A DNA stretch of 56,806 nt from Conexivisphaera sp049976725. GTDB lineage: Archaea; Thermoproteota; Nitrososphaeria; Conexivisphaerales; Conexivisphaeraceae. The notes below the pieces were generated by a model, which was not told where the DNA came from, ran no database searches, and was given only the letters and a program-made list of their open reading frames with translations. Shown piece after piece: positions 46,448 through 54,287 of this stretch. The stretch lies in assembly GCA_049976725.1 (NCBI GenBank), contig JBMFHR010000005.1, forward strand, positions 1 to 56,806, in the 5' to 3' direction. How positions within the stretch are numbered: position 1 is the stretch's first letter; each line of letters opens with the position of its first letter. A program made the translations under genes and the position numbers.

Positions 46448-48931
46448 TCAGCCCACGCGCTCCAGCCGGTCGAGGCGGTCCTCGAGGCGGCGCTGCTCCT
46501 CGCGCACGCGGTCGATGTCCTCGCGGAGCCTCGAGTACTCCGCTCCCCTCTCCATGGCCTCCCGGATCCTCCTCGCGGCATCCCTCGACAGCCTCCTTAT
46601 CCTGCCGTCGACGTCCTTGGAGGACGCCTCGTCCAGCGAGTCGAGCAGCCGCGGGCTCAGCATGCGCTCGGCGGCCTCCACGGCGGCCCTCCGGACCCTG
46701 AAGGAGGGATCCCTCAGCAGCTCGCGCACGCGCTCAACCGCCTGCGGGCTGTCGGGGAACGCCCCGAGAGCGCGCGCCGCCGCGGCCCTGACCAGCGTGT
46801 CGTTCCCGGGCTCCGTGAACTTCAGTATCTCGGACAGCGCCCGGGATCCTCCGGCCTTCGAGAGCCCCTCTATCGCTCCAACCGTTATGGACCAGTTGTG
46901 GCCACCGTACTTCGTCGCCTCCACCAGGACCGGCACCTCCCGCTCGCCGCCGGCGCGACCGAGCGACGAGGCGGCGCGCCCGCGGGCGTAGTAGCTCTCG
47001 CGCTGGTCCTGCAGGATCGACCGGAGCGCGTCGGCGGCGCGCGGCTCGGAGCGGAACGAGCCGAGCGCGTCGGCTATTGCCTGCCTGACCCTGGGGTGAG
47101 CCTCTGACCGGAGCGCCGACAGCAGCGCGTTCAGCGCTGCCTCGCCGCCCACCTTCCCGAGCGCCCTGGCCGCGTCGGCCCGGACGCCCCAGAAAGCGTC
47201 CGTCGACAGTGCCCTGGCGAGAGCCTCCACCGCCCTCGCGCTCCCGTCTTCCTGGAGGGCCATCACGGCCTCGAGCCTGCAGGCCAGGTAGGGCGACGAC
47301 AGCTGGTTCACCGCGTCCTCCAGACCCTTCTGGGGCCGCCTCTCCATGAACGCCCTGAACTCGGGATCCAGGCAGACGTACTTGGGCTTCCCGTCGACCT
47401 GCAGCTGCAGCGTGGTGCTCCTGCCGGCCAGCTTGATCGCGACCCTGCGCTCGCCCCTGTCGGTCGCTATCAGGGCGTCGAGATCCAGCCGGTACTCGGG
47501 ATAGGAGTCCTCCCCCTGGACCTGCTCCACCTTCAGGCGGAGCGTGCTGTTCGACGCGTCGTACTCCCAGGAGTAGCGTATCACGGGATGGCCGGCCGAC
47601 TCCAGGAACTGGTAGAAGAACCAGTCCAGGCGCTTCCTGGAGGCGTCCTCCAGGAAGTCCTGCAGCTCGTCGGTCGACGCCGGCCCGAAGGCGCGCGACG
47701 CCAGGAAGCGATTTATCGCCGCCCTGAAGTTGTCCTCGCCCACCACGTTGAGGAGGTGCCAGAGGACGAGGCACCCCTTCTCGTAACTGTGCCTGTCGAA
47801 CAGCTCCTCGGGATCCTTGTAGATCCTGAACACTATGGGCCTGGAGTACCTGTCCTTGTACTCTGACAGATAGGCGCGCAGGCATCCCTGCAGGGTGTAC
47901 CTGAAGTCGTCCTCGCCCAGGAAGCGCCTCTCGAAAATTGCCTCCATGAACGTCGCGAACGATTCGTTCAGCCATATGTGGGGCCAGTCCTCGGTCGTCA
48001 CGAGGTCGCCGAACCACTGGTGAGCCAGCTCGTGCGCCACCAGGGGATCCGAGGTGTAGTCCTCGGATCCGGGGCACGGGAACCTGGATCCCGGGCAGTG
48101 CGCGTGCTCGTCGTGCAGCGTGTAGTCCATGAGGATCGTCGCTGTGGTGTTCTCCATGCCGCCGTAGATGAACTCGGGAACCGCGATCTGCTTGTAGTTG
48201 GGCCACGGGTACTTGATGCCCGTGTACTCCTCGAAGAACCTCAGTATCTCGCACGTCCTGCGGAAGCTGAGCATCGCGGTCTGGGCGGCGTCCCGCGGCA
48301 CGTAGTACTCGAGGGGGACGCCGCCGCAGTCCTCCCTGATCACCTCGAAGTCACCGGCGGCGATCGCGATCAGGTAGGGGGAGTGGGGAGCGTCCAGGCT
48401 CCACGTCCACTCCCGGCGGTTCCCGCTCTCGCGCACGCCCTTCAGGACGCCGTTCGACACAGCGGTCATCCACGCCGGTGCGTCGATCGTGACCTCGGTC
48501 GGGAACTTCACGTACGGGGAGTCGGGCAGCGGTATCCAGTACCTGTTGTCCTCGGTCTCCCCGTGGCTCCACACGAACGTCTTCCCTCCGCGGTCGGCGA
48601 AGTAAACCCCCTTGCGCGGCGCAGTGGAGTACTCGATCGCGACTGTGTGCCGGCCCGGGGCGGCCGGCACCGCGATGACCCTGCCGTCGTAGTGGAAATC
48701 GGCCCGGGCACCGTCCACGTACACGCCGCGCACGTCCATCTCACACGCGTCGAACTCCATCACCCCCCAGGACTCCAGGTCGTAGGTGGCCACGCCGCGT
48801 ATCGCCCTTGCGCTGACATCTATCGAAATCCTGAGCGAGAGCGAGCGGGGCCGGTAATTGTACGTGCGCTGGAACCTCGGCGCGTAATCGGCGTAGAGGA
48901 ATCCCCTGCCCGTGAGATATCCCTGCTCCAT
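46448..48931 (-). CDS. M1 family zinc aminopeptidase with C-terminal HEAT repeats and coiled coil
   Basis: This 827-residue protein has the M1 N-terminal beta domain, the exopeptidase motif YGGMENTTATILMDY, and the zinc site HELAHQWFGD (near residue 299) with the downstream Glu in WLNESFATFMEA. From about residue 520 it changes into HEAT-like repeats (for example TDAFWGVRADAARALGKVGG and VRQAIADALGSF) and ends in a charged coiled coil, EDIDRVREEQRRLEDRLDRLE. It trims peptides after the proteasome, as Tricorn factors F2/F3 do. ATG 48931 is 28 bases below CGCTTATCTTC (48954-48964). Confidence 0.92.
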   Translation of the reverse strand: MEQGYLTGRGFLYADYAPRFQRTYNYRPRSLSLRISIDVSARAIRGVATYDLESWGVMEFDACEMDVRGVYVDGARADFHYDGRVIAVPAAPGRHTVAIEYSTAPRKGVYFADRGGKTFVWSHGETEDNRYWIPLPDSPYVKFPTEVTIDAPAWMTAVSNGVLKGVRESGNRREWTWSLDAPHSPYLIAIAAGDFEVIREDCGGVPLEYYVPRDAAQTAMLSFRRTCEILRFFEEYTGIKYPWPNYKQIAVPEFIYGGMENTTATILMDYTLHDEHAHCPGSRFPCPGSEDYTSDPLVAHELAHQWFGDLVTTEDWPHIWLNESFATFMEAIFERRFLGEDDFRYTLQGCLRAYLSEYKDRYSRPIVFRIYKDPEELFDRHSYEKGCLVLWHLLNVVGEDNFRAAINRFLASRAFGPASTDELQDFLEDASRKRLDWFFYQFLESAGHPVIRYSWEYDASNSTLRLKVEQVQGEDSYPEYRLDLDALIATDRGERRVAIKLAGRSTTLQLQVDGKPKYVCLDPEFRAFMERRPQKGLEDAVNQLSSPYLACRLEAVMALQEDGSARAVEALARALSTDAFWGVRADAARALGKVGGEAALNALLSALRSEAHPRVRQAIADALGSFRSEPRAADALRSILQDQRESYYARGRAASSLGRAGGEREVPVLVEATKYGGHNWSITVGAIEGLSKAGGSRALSEILKFTEPGNDTLVRAAAARALGAFPDSPQAVERVRELLRDPSFRVRRAAVEAAERMLSPRLLDSLDEASSKDVDGRIRRLSRDAARRIREAMERGAEYSRLREDIDRVREEQRRLEDRLDRLERVG

Positions 48932-49004
48932 GCCCGGATCCCCGGAAGGCTTTGAAGATAAGCGTTAGTGGTGCGATACCGAAATTTAGCCGCGAGCGCG
49001 GAGG

Positions 49005-49463
49005 ATGGGCGTGGGGATCTGGTATTTCGCGTTCGGCAGCAACATGAGCACCAGGAGGATGAGGAGGGCCATCGGCTACTGGGACGACGCGAGGAGGGCG
49101 ACCCTTCGCGGGTACGATGTCGGGTTCCTGGCTTACTCACCCCAGTGGGGATGCGGCGTCCTGGACCTCGAGGAGAGGGATGGGGGCGTGGTCCCGGGCG
49201 TGGCGTACCTGCTGGACGAGCGGAGGGCGGCGATGCTCGACAGGTACGAGGGGGTGCCGACCATAGCCAGGAGGCTTCACGTAAGGATCGAGGTGGAGGG
49301 AATCGGGGAGGTGGAGGCCTACACCTACGTTATGGCGAACAGGCGCAGGTTCGTCCAGCCGTCGAAGGCCTACCTGGACGCGCTCGTCAGCGGGCTCCGC
49401 GAGTGGGGATACTACTCGCTTGTGGAGGGGATTCTGCGCAAGGCTAGGGCCTCCGGGACCTGA
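49005..49463 (+). CDS. Gamma-glutamylcyclotransferase-like protein
   Basis: This 152-residue GGCT/AIG2 fold begins with YFAFGSNMSTRRM, the substrate-anion loop, and has the likely catalytic Glu in LDRYEGVP, then EAYTYVMA. The family releases 5-oxoproline from gamma-glutamyl compounds. A GAAATTTAGC box (48981-48990) is 20 bases from ATG 49005 and 26 from GTG 49011 in the same frame; the latter gives MGIWYFAFGSNM and may be the true start. It is divergent from the aminopeptidase, which could supply peptide substrates. Confidence 0.87.
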   Translation: MGVGIWYFAFGSNMSTRRMRRAIGYWDDARRATLRGYDVGFLAYSPQWGCGVLDLEERDGGVVPGVAYLLDERRAAMLDRYEGVPTIARRLHVRIEVEGIGEVEAYTYVMANRRRFVQPSKAYLDALVSGLREWGYYSLVEGILRKARASGT

Positions 49464-50061
49464 TGCAGACGAACCCGGCGCGGGGGTCGGTCGAGGGCCT
49501 CTCCCTCACCGGCCGATCGAGGGGGCCGTACGTCAGGGTCGACGAGATCCCCTCCGGCTCCAGCCCGGCCGCGCGCATCATGGAGAGGACCTCCTCGGCC
49601 GTGTAGAACCTGGCAATGGAGTAGAAGGGGCCCCCGAGCGATCTGTAGTGGACTCCCCAGGGGCTGTCCGCGGGGACTATGCAAGCCGCGAGGGACCCCC
49701 GGGGCCTCAGTGCGCGGCGCGCCTCCGCCATCGCGCCGACGGGATCGTCGAGGAAGCACAGGGTGACCACGAAGAGAGCGTAGTCGATCGAGGAGTCCCT
49801 CAGTGGGAGCGACTCCGCGGGCGCCAGCACGGCCTCCAGCCCCCTGGAGGCCGCCGCCCTCAGCATCCCCTCGCTCATGTCGATCCCGATGGGCGTCCCC
49901 AGCCTGGAGGCGAACCTGCCGGTCCCGACGCCTATCTCGGCCCCGAGTCCGCGGAGCCCGAGCGCCCCTATCGCCTCCAGCTCGTTCTCGTAGGTCACGC
50001 TGTTCCTGGCGTACCACGAGTCGTACCTCTCCACGAGCCCGTCGAATGCGCGCCACGACAC
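49444..50061 (-). CDS. Class I SAM-dependent methyltransferase (UbiE/Methyltransf_11 type)
   Basis: This 205-residue protein has motif I AEIGVGTGRFASRLG, the acidic loop IGIDMSEGML, motif II SLPLRDSSIDYALFVVTLCFLDDP and motif III ARRALRPRGSLAACIV. The acceptor is unknown; such enzymes methylate small molecules or lipids and quinones. The start is GTG 50061, 26 bases below CCGTTAAATCC (50082-50092). It is tail to tail with the GGCT-like gene (20-base overlap). Confidence 0.87.
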   Translation of the reverse strand: MSWRAFDGLVERYDSWYARNSVTYENELEAIGALGLRGLGAEIGVGTGRFASRLGTPIGIDMSEGMLRAAASRGLEAVLAPAESLPLRDSSIDYALFVVTLCFLDDPVGAMAEARRALRPRGSLAACIVPADSPWGVHYRSLGGPFYSIARFYTAEEVLSMMRAAGLEPEGISSTLTYGPLDRPVRERPSTDPRAGFVCIRSRRP

Positions 50062-50150
50062 GCGGCGGCGGGGGACCGCGCGGATTTAACGGTCTCGCCG
50101 CGGGCGCGGGGGAACCTTATTATACGAGCCGAAACCATCCTGATGCCGAG

Positions 50151-50354
50151 ATGGCCAAGATAATAGTCAACATGGACATAGAGGTTGACGATTCGCTCGC
50201 CGAGAAGGTGGTGGACCTGCTGTCCAAGACCACGGAGAAGGCGACCGAGAGGGAGCTCCCCGCGGGGCTCGAGCTCGAGGTCTCGGACGTCGGGGGGAAG
50301 CTGATCCTCAGGATCGTCGAGGGCGGCGAGCGTGAGGGTGGAGTTAAGGGCTAG
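50151..50354 (+). CDS. Hypothetical 67-residue acidic protein
   Basis: The small protein begins MAKIIVNMDIEVDDSLAEKVVDLL and ends in GGKLILRIVEGGE, a beta-alpha-beta-like pattern with many Glu and Lys residues. I do not recognise it. ATG 50151 was chosen over much longer upstream open sequence because ACCTTATTATACG (50114-50126) is about 31 bases upstream. The next gene starts inside its last 23 bases, so the two are one operon and may act together. Confidence 0.65.
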   Translation: MAKIIVNMDIEVDDSLAEKVVDLLSKTTEKATERELPAGLELEVSDVGGKLILRIVEGGEREGGVKG

Positions 50355-50694
50355 GATAAGGTCGGGAGATCAAGAGTTTTTGTTCGCAGCTCCCCAAGCG
50401 TACATAAGGCTGAACGGCAGGGTCTCCTTCGGCGGGAACGAGGTCTGGCTGTCGCTCGAGGGCAACTCGCTGACCATAGACCTCAGGAGGCTGGGGGGGC
50501 GCACGCTGCTGCAGCCGGCGGAGGCGCTGAGGGAGTTCAGGGATCTAATCGGCTTCGCCAGGAGCGCGGCGGCCGCCGGCTACACGGTGAGCCTCAGGGT
50601 CAGGGGCCTCAAGATAATGTCGATCCGACCCGCGGACGATTGCCCGGATCGAGCTCCGGCTGATCCCCGCGGGGCTCGATGCCCTCCTTCCTGA
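50332..50694 (+). CDS. Hypothetical protein (up to 120 residues)
   Basis: GTG 50332 opens MRVELRARIRSGDQEFLFAAPQAYIRLNGRVSFGG, a beta-rich pattern, then a helix LLQPAEALREFRDLIGFARSAAAAGYTVSLRVRG. The final 20 residues or so are low complexity and lie antisense to the tail of the FAD oxidoreductase gene (86-base overlap), so the protein proper may end near residue 100. No family was recognised. It is translationally coupled to the 67-residue gene upstream. Confidence 0.6.
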   Translation: MRVELRARIRSGDQEFLFAAPQAYIRLNGRVSFGGNEVWLSLEGNSLTIDLRRLGGRTLLQPAEALREFRDLIGFARSAAAAGYTVSLRVRGLKIMSIRPADDCPDRAPADPRGARCPPS

Positions 50695-52084
50695 GTATCC
50701 CCCTGGCGGCTATCACGCCGGTGGCGGCCGCGCCATTTATCCCCCTGGAGAGCCCGGCGCCGTCGCCGGCCGCGAAGACCCTGGCCAGGCTCGTCTCGAG
50801 GTCCAAGTTGACCCTGGCCCTCACGCTGTAGTACTTGATCTCCGGCGCGTAGAGCAGGGTCTGGGGGGACGCTACCCCCGGCATCACCATGTCCAGCTTT
50901 GAGAGCGCCTCCAGCAGGTCCTCGACGATCCGGTATGGGTACGCCATCGAGATGTCGCCGGCGGTGAAGTTCCTGAGCGTGGGCTCCACCAGGCTCCTCT
51001 CTATCCTGGAGTATGTGCTGCGGCGGCCGGCCTCCAGGTCGCCCAGGCGCTGGAGTATGGGCCTGCCCCCGCCCAGCCTCGTGGCGAGTCTCGATATGGA
51101 CTTCCCGTACTCTATCGTGTCCTCCAGGGGGTCCGTCAGCTTCACCGTGACCAGGAGCGCGAAGTTCGTGTTCCTGCTGATCTTCGACGCGTAGCTCTCC
51201 CCGTTGACGCCGACCGTCCTGTCCTCGTAGTACTCCTCGACGACGTAGCCGCCGTGGTTCGTGCAGAAGGTCCTCACCTTGTCGTCGTACTTGCGCGTGT
51301 ACATTATCAGCTTGGGATCGCGGACCACGGAGGTCACGGGCTCCGCTACGTACGCCGGCACCTCGACCCTGACGCCTATGTCGAGCGGGCCCGGCTCCAC
51401 CTCTATCCCGCGCCTCCTGGCGAGCTCGGAGAACCAGTCCGCGCCGCTGCGGCCGGGGGCCAGCACCACGTAACGGGTCCTCAGCTCCCCCCTGCTCGTC
51501 AGGACGGAGTATCCGCCCCCGTCCCTGATGACATCGTGGACCTTCGTCATTGTCATCACGGTGACGCCTGCCGACTCGAGGTAATCGGTCATCGCGTCTA
51601 TGACCCTCGGCGTGTTCTCGGAGCCCATGTGCCTCTGGGCCACCGGTATGAAGCGGGCCCCGGCGCGCGCCGCGAGCCTCTCGAGCTCGCTCGACCGCTC
51701 CCTGTCGGGCACGAACAGGCGGTCGGGAGCCCCGAAGCGCACGAACACGGAGTCCACGTAGCGTATCAGCTCGTCGGCCTTCTCCCAGCTCCCGACGAGC
51801 TTGTCTATGTCGCCGCCTATGTCGGGCCTCAGGTTTATCGTGCCGCTGCTCAGGGCGCCCGCCCCGCCCAGCCCGCTCATCACGTGGCACGGGCGGCAGC
51901 CCACGCAGACCGGCTTCTTGCCCCTGGCCGCCAGCACGTTCATGGGGCACACGCGCTTGGTGGCCTCCAGGCCCTGCTCGACCAGCGAGACGCGGAGCCT
52001 GCCGCGCGATGCGGACGCCAGCTCGTACGCCGCGAAGAGGCCGGCGGGGCCGGCGCCCACTATGACCACGTCGAGATCCGCCAA
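50609..52084 (-). CDS. FAD-dependent oxidoreductase (COG2509-like)
   Basis: This 491-residue flavoprotein begins DVVIVGAGPAGLFAAYELA. It has the family's cysteine array RVCPMNVLA...PVCVGCRPCHVMSGLGGAGALSSGTINL around residues 46-80, a GRSGADWF motif and a C-terminal VFAAGDGAGLSRGINGAAATGVIAARGI, the FAD-closing segment with an Arg-Gly-Ile loop. The physiological substrate is unknown. The start is TTG 52084, with AGCTTAAATACTGG (about 52117-52129) upstream giving a leader of about 14 bases. The last ~25 residues overlap a gene on the other strand and may be dispensable. Confidence 0.85.
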   Translation of the reverse strand: MADLDVVIVGAGPAGLFAAYELASASRGRLRVSLVEQGLEATKRVCPMNVLAARGKKPVCVGCRPCHVMSGLGGAGALSSGTINLRPDIGGDIDKLVGSWEKADELIRYVDSVFVRFGAPDRLFVPDRERSSELERLAARAGARFIPVAQRHMGSENTPRVIDAMTDYLESAGVTVMTMTKVHDVIRDGGGYSVLTSRGELRTRYVVLAPGRSGADWFSELARRRGIEVEPGPLDIGVRVEVPAYVAEPVTSVVRDPKLIMYTRKYDDKVRTFCTNHGGYVVEEYYEDRTVGVNGESYASKISRNTNFALLVTVKLTDPLEDTIEYGKSISRLATRLGGGRPILQRLGDLEAGRRSTYSRIERSLVEPTLRNFTAGDISMAYPYRIVEDLLEALSKLDMVMPGVASPQTLLYAPEIKYYSVRARVNLDLETSLARVFAAGDGAGLSRGINGAAATGVIAARGILRKEGIEPRGDQPELDPGNRPRVGSTLS

Positions 52085-52146
52085 TCGAATCCCGATTGCT
52101 GGCCTAACGTCCCACCCAGTATTTAAGCTAGGCGGAAATGCCTGAT

Positions 52147-52159
52147 CCTCGAAGCGAGG
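52147..52159. other. Small hairpin between FAD oxidoreductase promoter and terminator
   Basis: CCTCG-AAG-CGAGG is a perfect 5-bp inverted repeat with a 3-base loop. It lies between the upstream gene's T-rich terminator and the promoter of the FAD oxidoreductase, so it may reinforce termination. Confidence 0.4.
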
Positions 52160-52164
52160 GGCCC

Positions 52165-52183
52165 AAAATAAAATAAAATAAAA
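52165..52183 (-). terminator. Oligo-T terminator of the DUF5679-like gene
   Basis: Read on the minus strand, the stretch is TTTTATTTTATTTTATTTT, four T-tracts in a 5-base tandem repeat, about 35 bases after the stop. T-tracts without an obligatory hairpin are the archaeal termination signal. Confidence 0.75.
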
Positions 52184-52217
52184 CCTCGATATGTGGCGGA
52201 AGGACGGCGCGCGGCGC

Positions 52218-52394
52218 CTACTTCTTGCCGTACTTCTCGACCTCTGCCTTGGTCAGGAACCTGAAGACCTTTATCCCGGTCTCGGCGCTCTTGCCGACGA
52301 CAGCCCAGCGGCCGTTCTTCAGCTGCTTGATCTCGGGATCGAGTATCTTGACCTTCTTCCTAGCCTTCACGTCGAACGCTTCCCAGTCGGCCAT
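52218..52394 (-). CDS. DUF5679-like small protein lacking its cysteines
   Basis: This 58-residue protein of sequence type MADWEAFDVKARKKVKILDP, then LKNGRWAVVGKSAETGIKVFRF, matches the layout of DUF5679 (Y-C-V-K-C...LKNGR-A-x-G...C-P-x-C-G-x-K-V). All four cysteines are replaced (FDVKA, SAETG), so a zinc-ribbon fold without zinc is likely. It is basic and short, as expected for a nucleic-acid or ribosome-associated protein; that is inference. It has one of the strongest promoters in the window (52418-52429) and a clear oligo-T terminator, both signs of high expression. Confidence 0.75.
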   Translation of the reverse strand: MADWEAFDVKARKKVKILDPEIKQLKNGRWAVVGKSAETGIKVFRFLTKAEVEKYGKK

Positions 52395-52417
52395 TTTCGA
52401 GTATTAGCTGCACGGAG

Positions 52418-52429
52418 TTAAATATAAAC
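52418..52429 (-). promoter_or_regulatory. Strong promoter of the DUF5679-like gene
   Basis: GTTTATATTTAA on the minus strand, about 29 bases before ATG 52394, is close to an ideal archaeal TATA box. The remaining 170 bases up to the ClC gene hold further AT-rich patches (52503-52525) but no gene that I can support. Confidence 0.65.
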
Positions 52430-52598
52430 ATTGCGCGCCGGCGACCGGTGAGGGGAGTAGAAGCGGGATGCCCTGCATAAGTGATGTGAGAATTCTTTCA
52501 CCTTAAACTTCCACGCTTAAATTGGCGTCACGATTGCCGAATTTGAGGAGCACTTTGCAGCCGGGAAGCTCCATCCAGCTGCACCTCACAGCTGACGT

Positions 52599-54245
52599 TC
52601 ACGCGTGGCGCATGAGCGTCCTGGTCACCTCCATCTCGTCCAGGGAGCCCACCAGCGAGCCGCCGGCGTCCACGACGTACAGGGTGCTGAGGCCCGCGCT
52701 GAGCATGCGCTCGAGCGCCTCCCCCAGCGGCAGATCCTGCGGCACGGAGCTGGCACTGGAGAGCGGCGCGGACGACACGGGCGCGTCGAGCTGCCTCCCG
52801 CCGAGCCACGAGATGTCCTCTATCAGGAGGCGGCCGACCAGCCTGCCGACCTCGTCCGTCACCGGCAGCTCCTCGAGTCCCTCGGCCGTCATGAGCTCGA
52901 TCGCCGACCTGAGCGAGTCGGTGAGCCGCGCGGCCGGCGGGTTCCTCCTCATCACGTCGGACACCCTGAGCTGCGAGAGGGCGGGGCTCCCGCGGAGCCT
53001 TGAGTAGACGCTCCTGAGGAGCGCTTCCTCCTTCGCGGACCCGGTGAGCTGGAACCTGAAGAGGGTCACGGGGAGCGATATCGCGTAGCTGATGGCCGAC
53101 GCAAGGAGGGCAGGTATCATGAAGCCGACCCCGGATATCTCCACGACCATGGTCGCGGGCGCGAGCAGGATCTTGTACGTGCCGGCCAGGGCGGCCGCGG
53201 CGCCGACGAGCGCGTACAGGGACACAGGCTCGAGCCCCAGGAGCCTCGCGAAGAGCGCTCCCAGCAGGGCGCCGTTTATGAGCGTGGGCGTGAAGAGCCC
53301 GCCTATGCCCCCGAAGTTCAGGGTAGCCGTCACCGTCAGGCTCCTGAGGACCAGGAGAATCGCCAGCGACTGGACGGCCAGGGCACCCACGACGACGCTG
53401 CTCAGCAGGTCGAATCCGGGACCTATGGAGGGGCGCGAGAGTAGGCCCAGGAGGCCGATCGCCGTGCCCCCCGTGAGGACTGTGAGCGCGAACCCGCCGC
53501 GGATCCTCATCGCGGACGACGCGCGGCTGGCGTACGCGTAGAGCTTGGAGAGCGCCACCGAGTGGGCGCCGGCCGCCACCCCAAGGGCAGCGCTCCAGAG
53601 GAGCGCTGCCGGGGTGGCGATCATCTGGACCTGCACGGAGAAGAGGGGGACGGGCCCCGTTAGGGCCGCCGAGACTGCATAAGATATCGTTGCCGCGAGG
53701 GCCACCTCGAGGAACGGCTCCTTCTCGAGGTCCCTGGCGAAGGGGACCTCGAGCGCGTACAGTATGGCCGTGGCGGGGGTCTTGAGGACGCCGGCGAGGC
53801 CCGCCGCGGCGCCCGCCAGGGTCAGGCGGCCCCGGCGCCCCCTGATCCCGAGGGCGCGCGCCACGGAGTGCATCACTCCGGGGCCCAGCAGGATGCCGGC
53901 GCCCTCCGGCCCGGCGGCCCCGCCGAAGCCGACGGTGGCCACGCTGGCGAACGCGCGTATGATGGAGTCCCTGAGGGAGGAGGTGCCGCGCGTGTGATAC
54001 TCCGCCAGCACTATGCCGGTCGCGCTGCCTACCGACTTGTTAACGGCGAACGTGTCCACCAGGAGGAACGAGGAGAGCAGCCCCAACAGCGGGAACGTGA
54101 CGGCCGCCGAGGGGCTCCTCGTGAAGCCATCCTCCACTATCCCCCAGAGCACGTACAGCGCCCTGAAGGCGATGGCGCCCAACAGCCCGACCGCGACGCC
54201 GCCCAGGGCCACCGCGAGCCACGGGAGGATGCTGTCGCGGTCCAC
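52599..54245 (-). CDS. ClC-family chloride channel/antiporter with CBS domains
   Basis: This 548-residue protein has a ClC core of residues 1 to about 400. It keeps the gating-glutamate region as GFGGAAGPEGAGILLGPGV and the GGLFTPTLINGALLG selectivity segment, whereas the first signature reads NKSVGSATG, lacking the usual GSGIP proline. Two CBS domains follow, VSDVMRRNPPAARLTDSLRSAIELM and PLGEALERMLSAGLSTLYVVDAGGSLVG, probably sensing nucleotides. The start is GTG 54245, divergent from the MFS gene with a shared 42-base promoter region. Confidence 0.88.
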   Translation of the reverse strand: MDRDSILPWLAVALGGVAVGLLGAIAFRALYVLWGIVEDGFTRSPSAAVTFPLLGLLSSFLLVDTFAVNKSVGSATGIVLAEYHTRGTSSLRDSIIRAFASVATVGFGGAAGPEGAGILLGPGVMHSVARALGIRGRRGRLTLAGAAAGLAGVLKTPATAILYALEVPFARDLEKEPFLEVALAATISYAVSAALTGPVPLFSVQVQMIATPAALLWSAALGVAAGAHSVALSKLYAYASRASSAMRIRGGFALTVLTGGTAIGLLGLLSRPSIGPGFDLLSSVVVGALAVQSLAILLVLRSLTVTATLNFGGIGGLFTPTLINGALLGALFARLLGLEPVSLYALVGAAAALAGTYKILLAPATMVVEISGVGFMIPALLASAISYAISLPVTLFRFQLTGSAKEEALLRSVYSRLRGSPALSQLRVSDVMRRNPPAARLTDSLRSAIELMTAEGLEELPVTDEVGRLVGRLLIEDISWLGGRQLDAPVSSAPLSSASSVPQDLPLGEALERMLSAGLSTLYVVDAGGSLVGSLDEMEVTRTLMRHA

Positions 54246-54255
54246 GCGCGAAAGG

Positions 54256-54277
54256 GAAAATATCGCCCAATTTATCC
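54256..54277. promoter_or_regulatory. Divergent overlapping promoters for ClC and MFS genes
   Basis: GGATAAAT (minus, about 54269-54276) lies 27 bases before the ClC GTG. AAAATATCG (plus, 54256-54264) lies 28 bases before the MFS TTG 54288. The boxes overlap back to back, so only one polymerase may be able to bind at a time. Confidence 0.5.
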
Positions 54278-54287
54278 GTCTCGCGCG

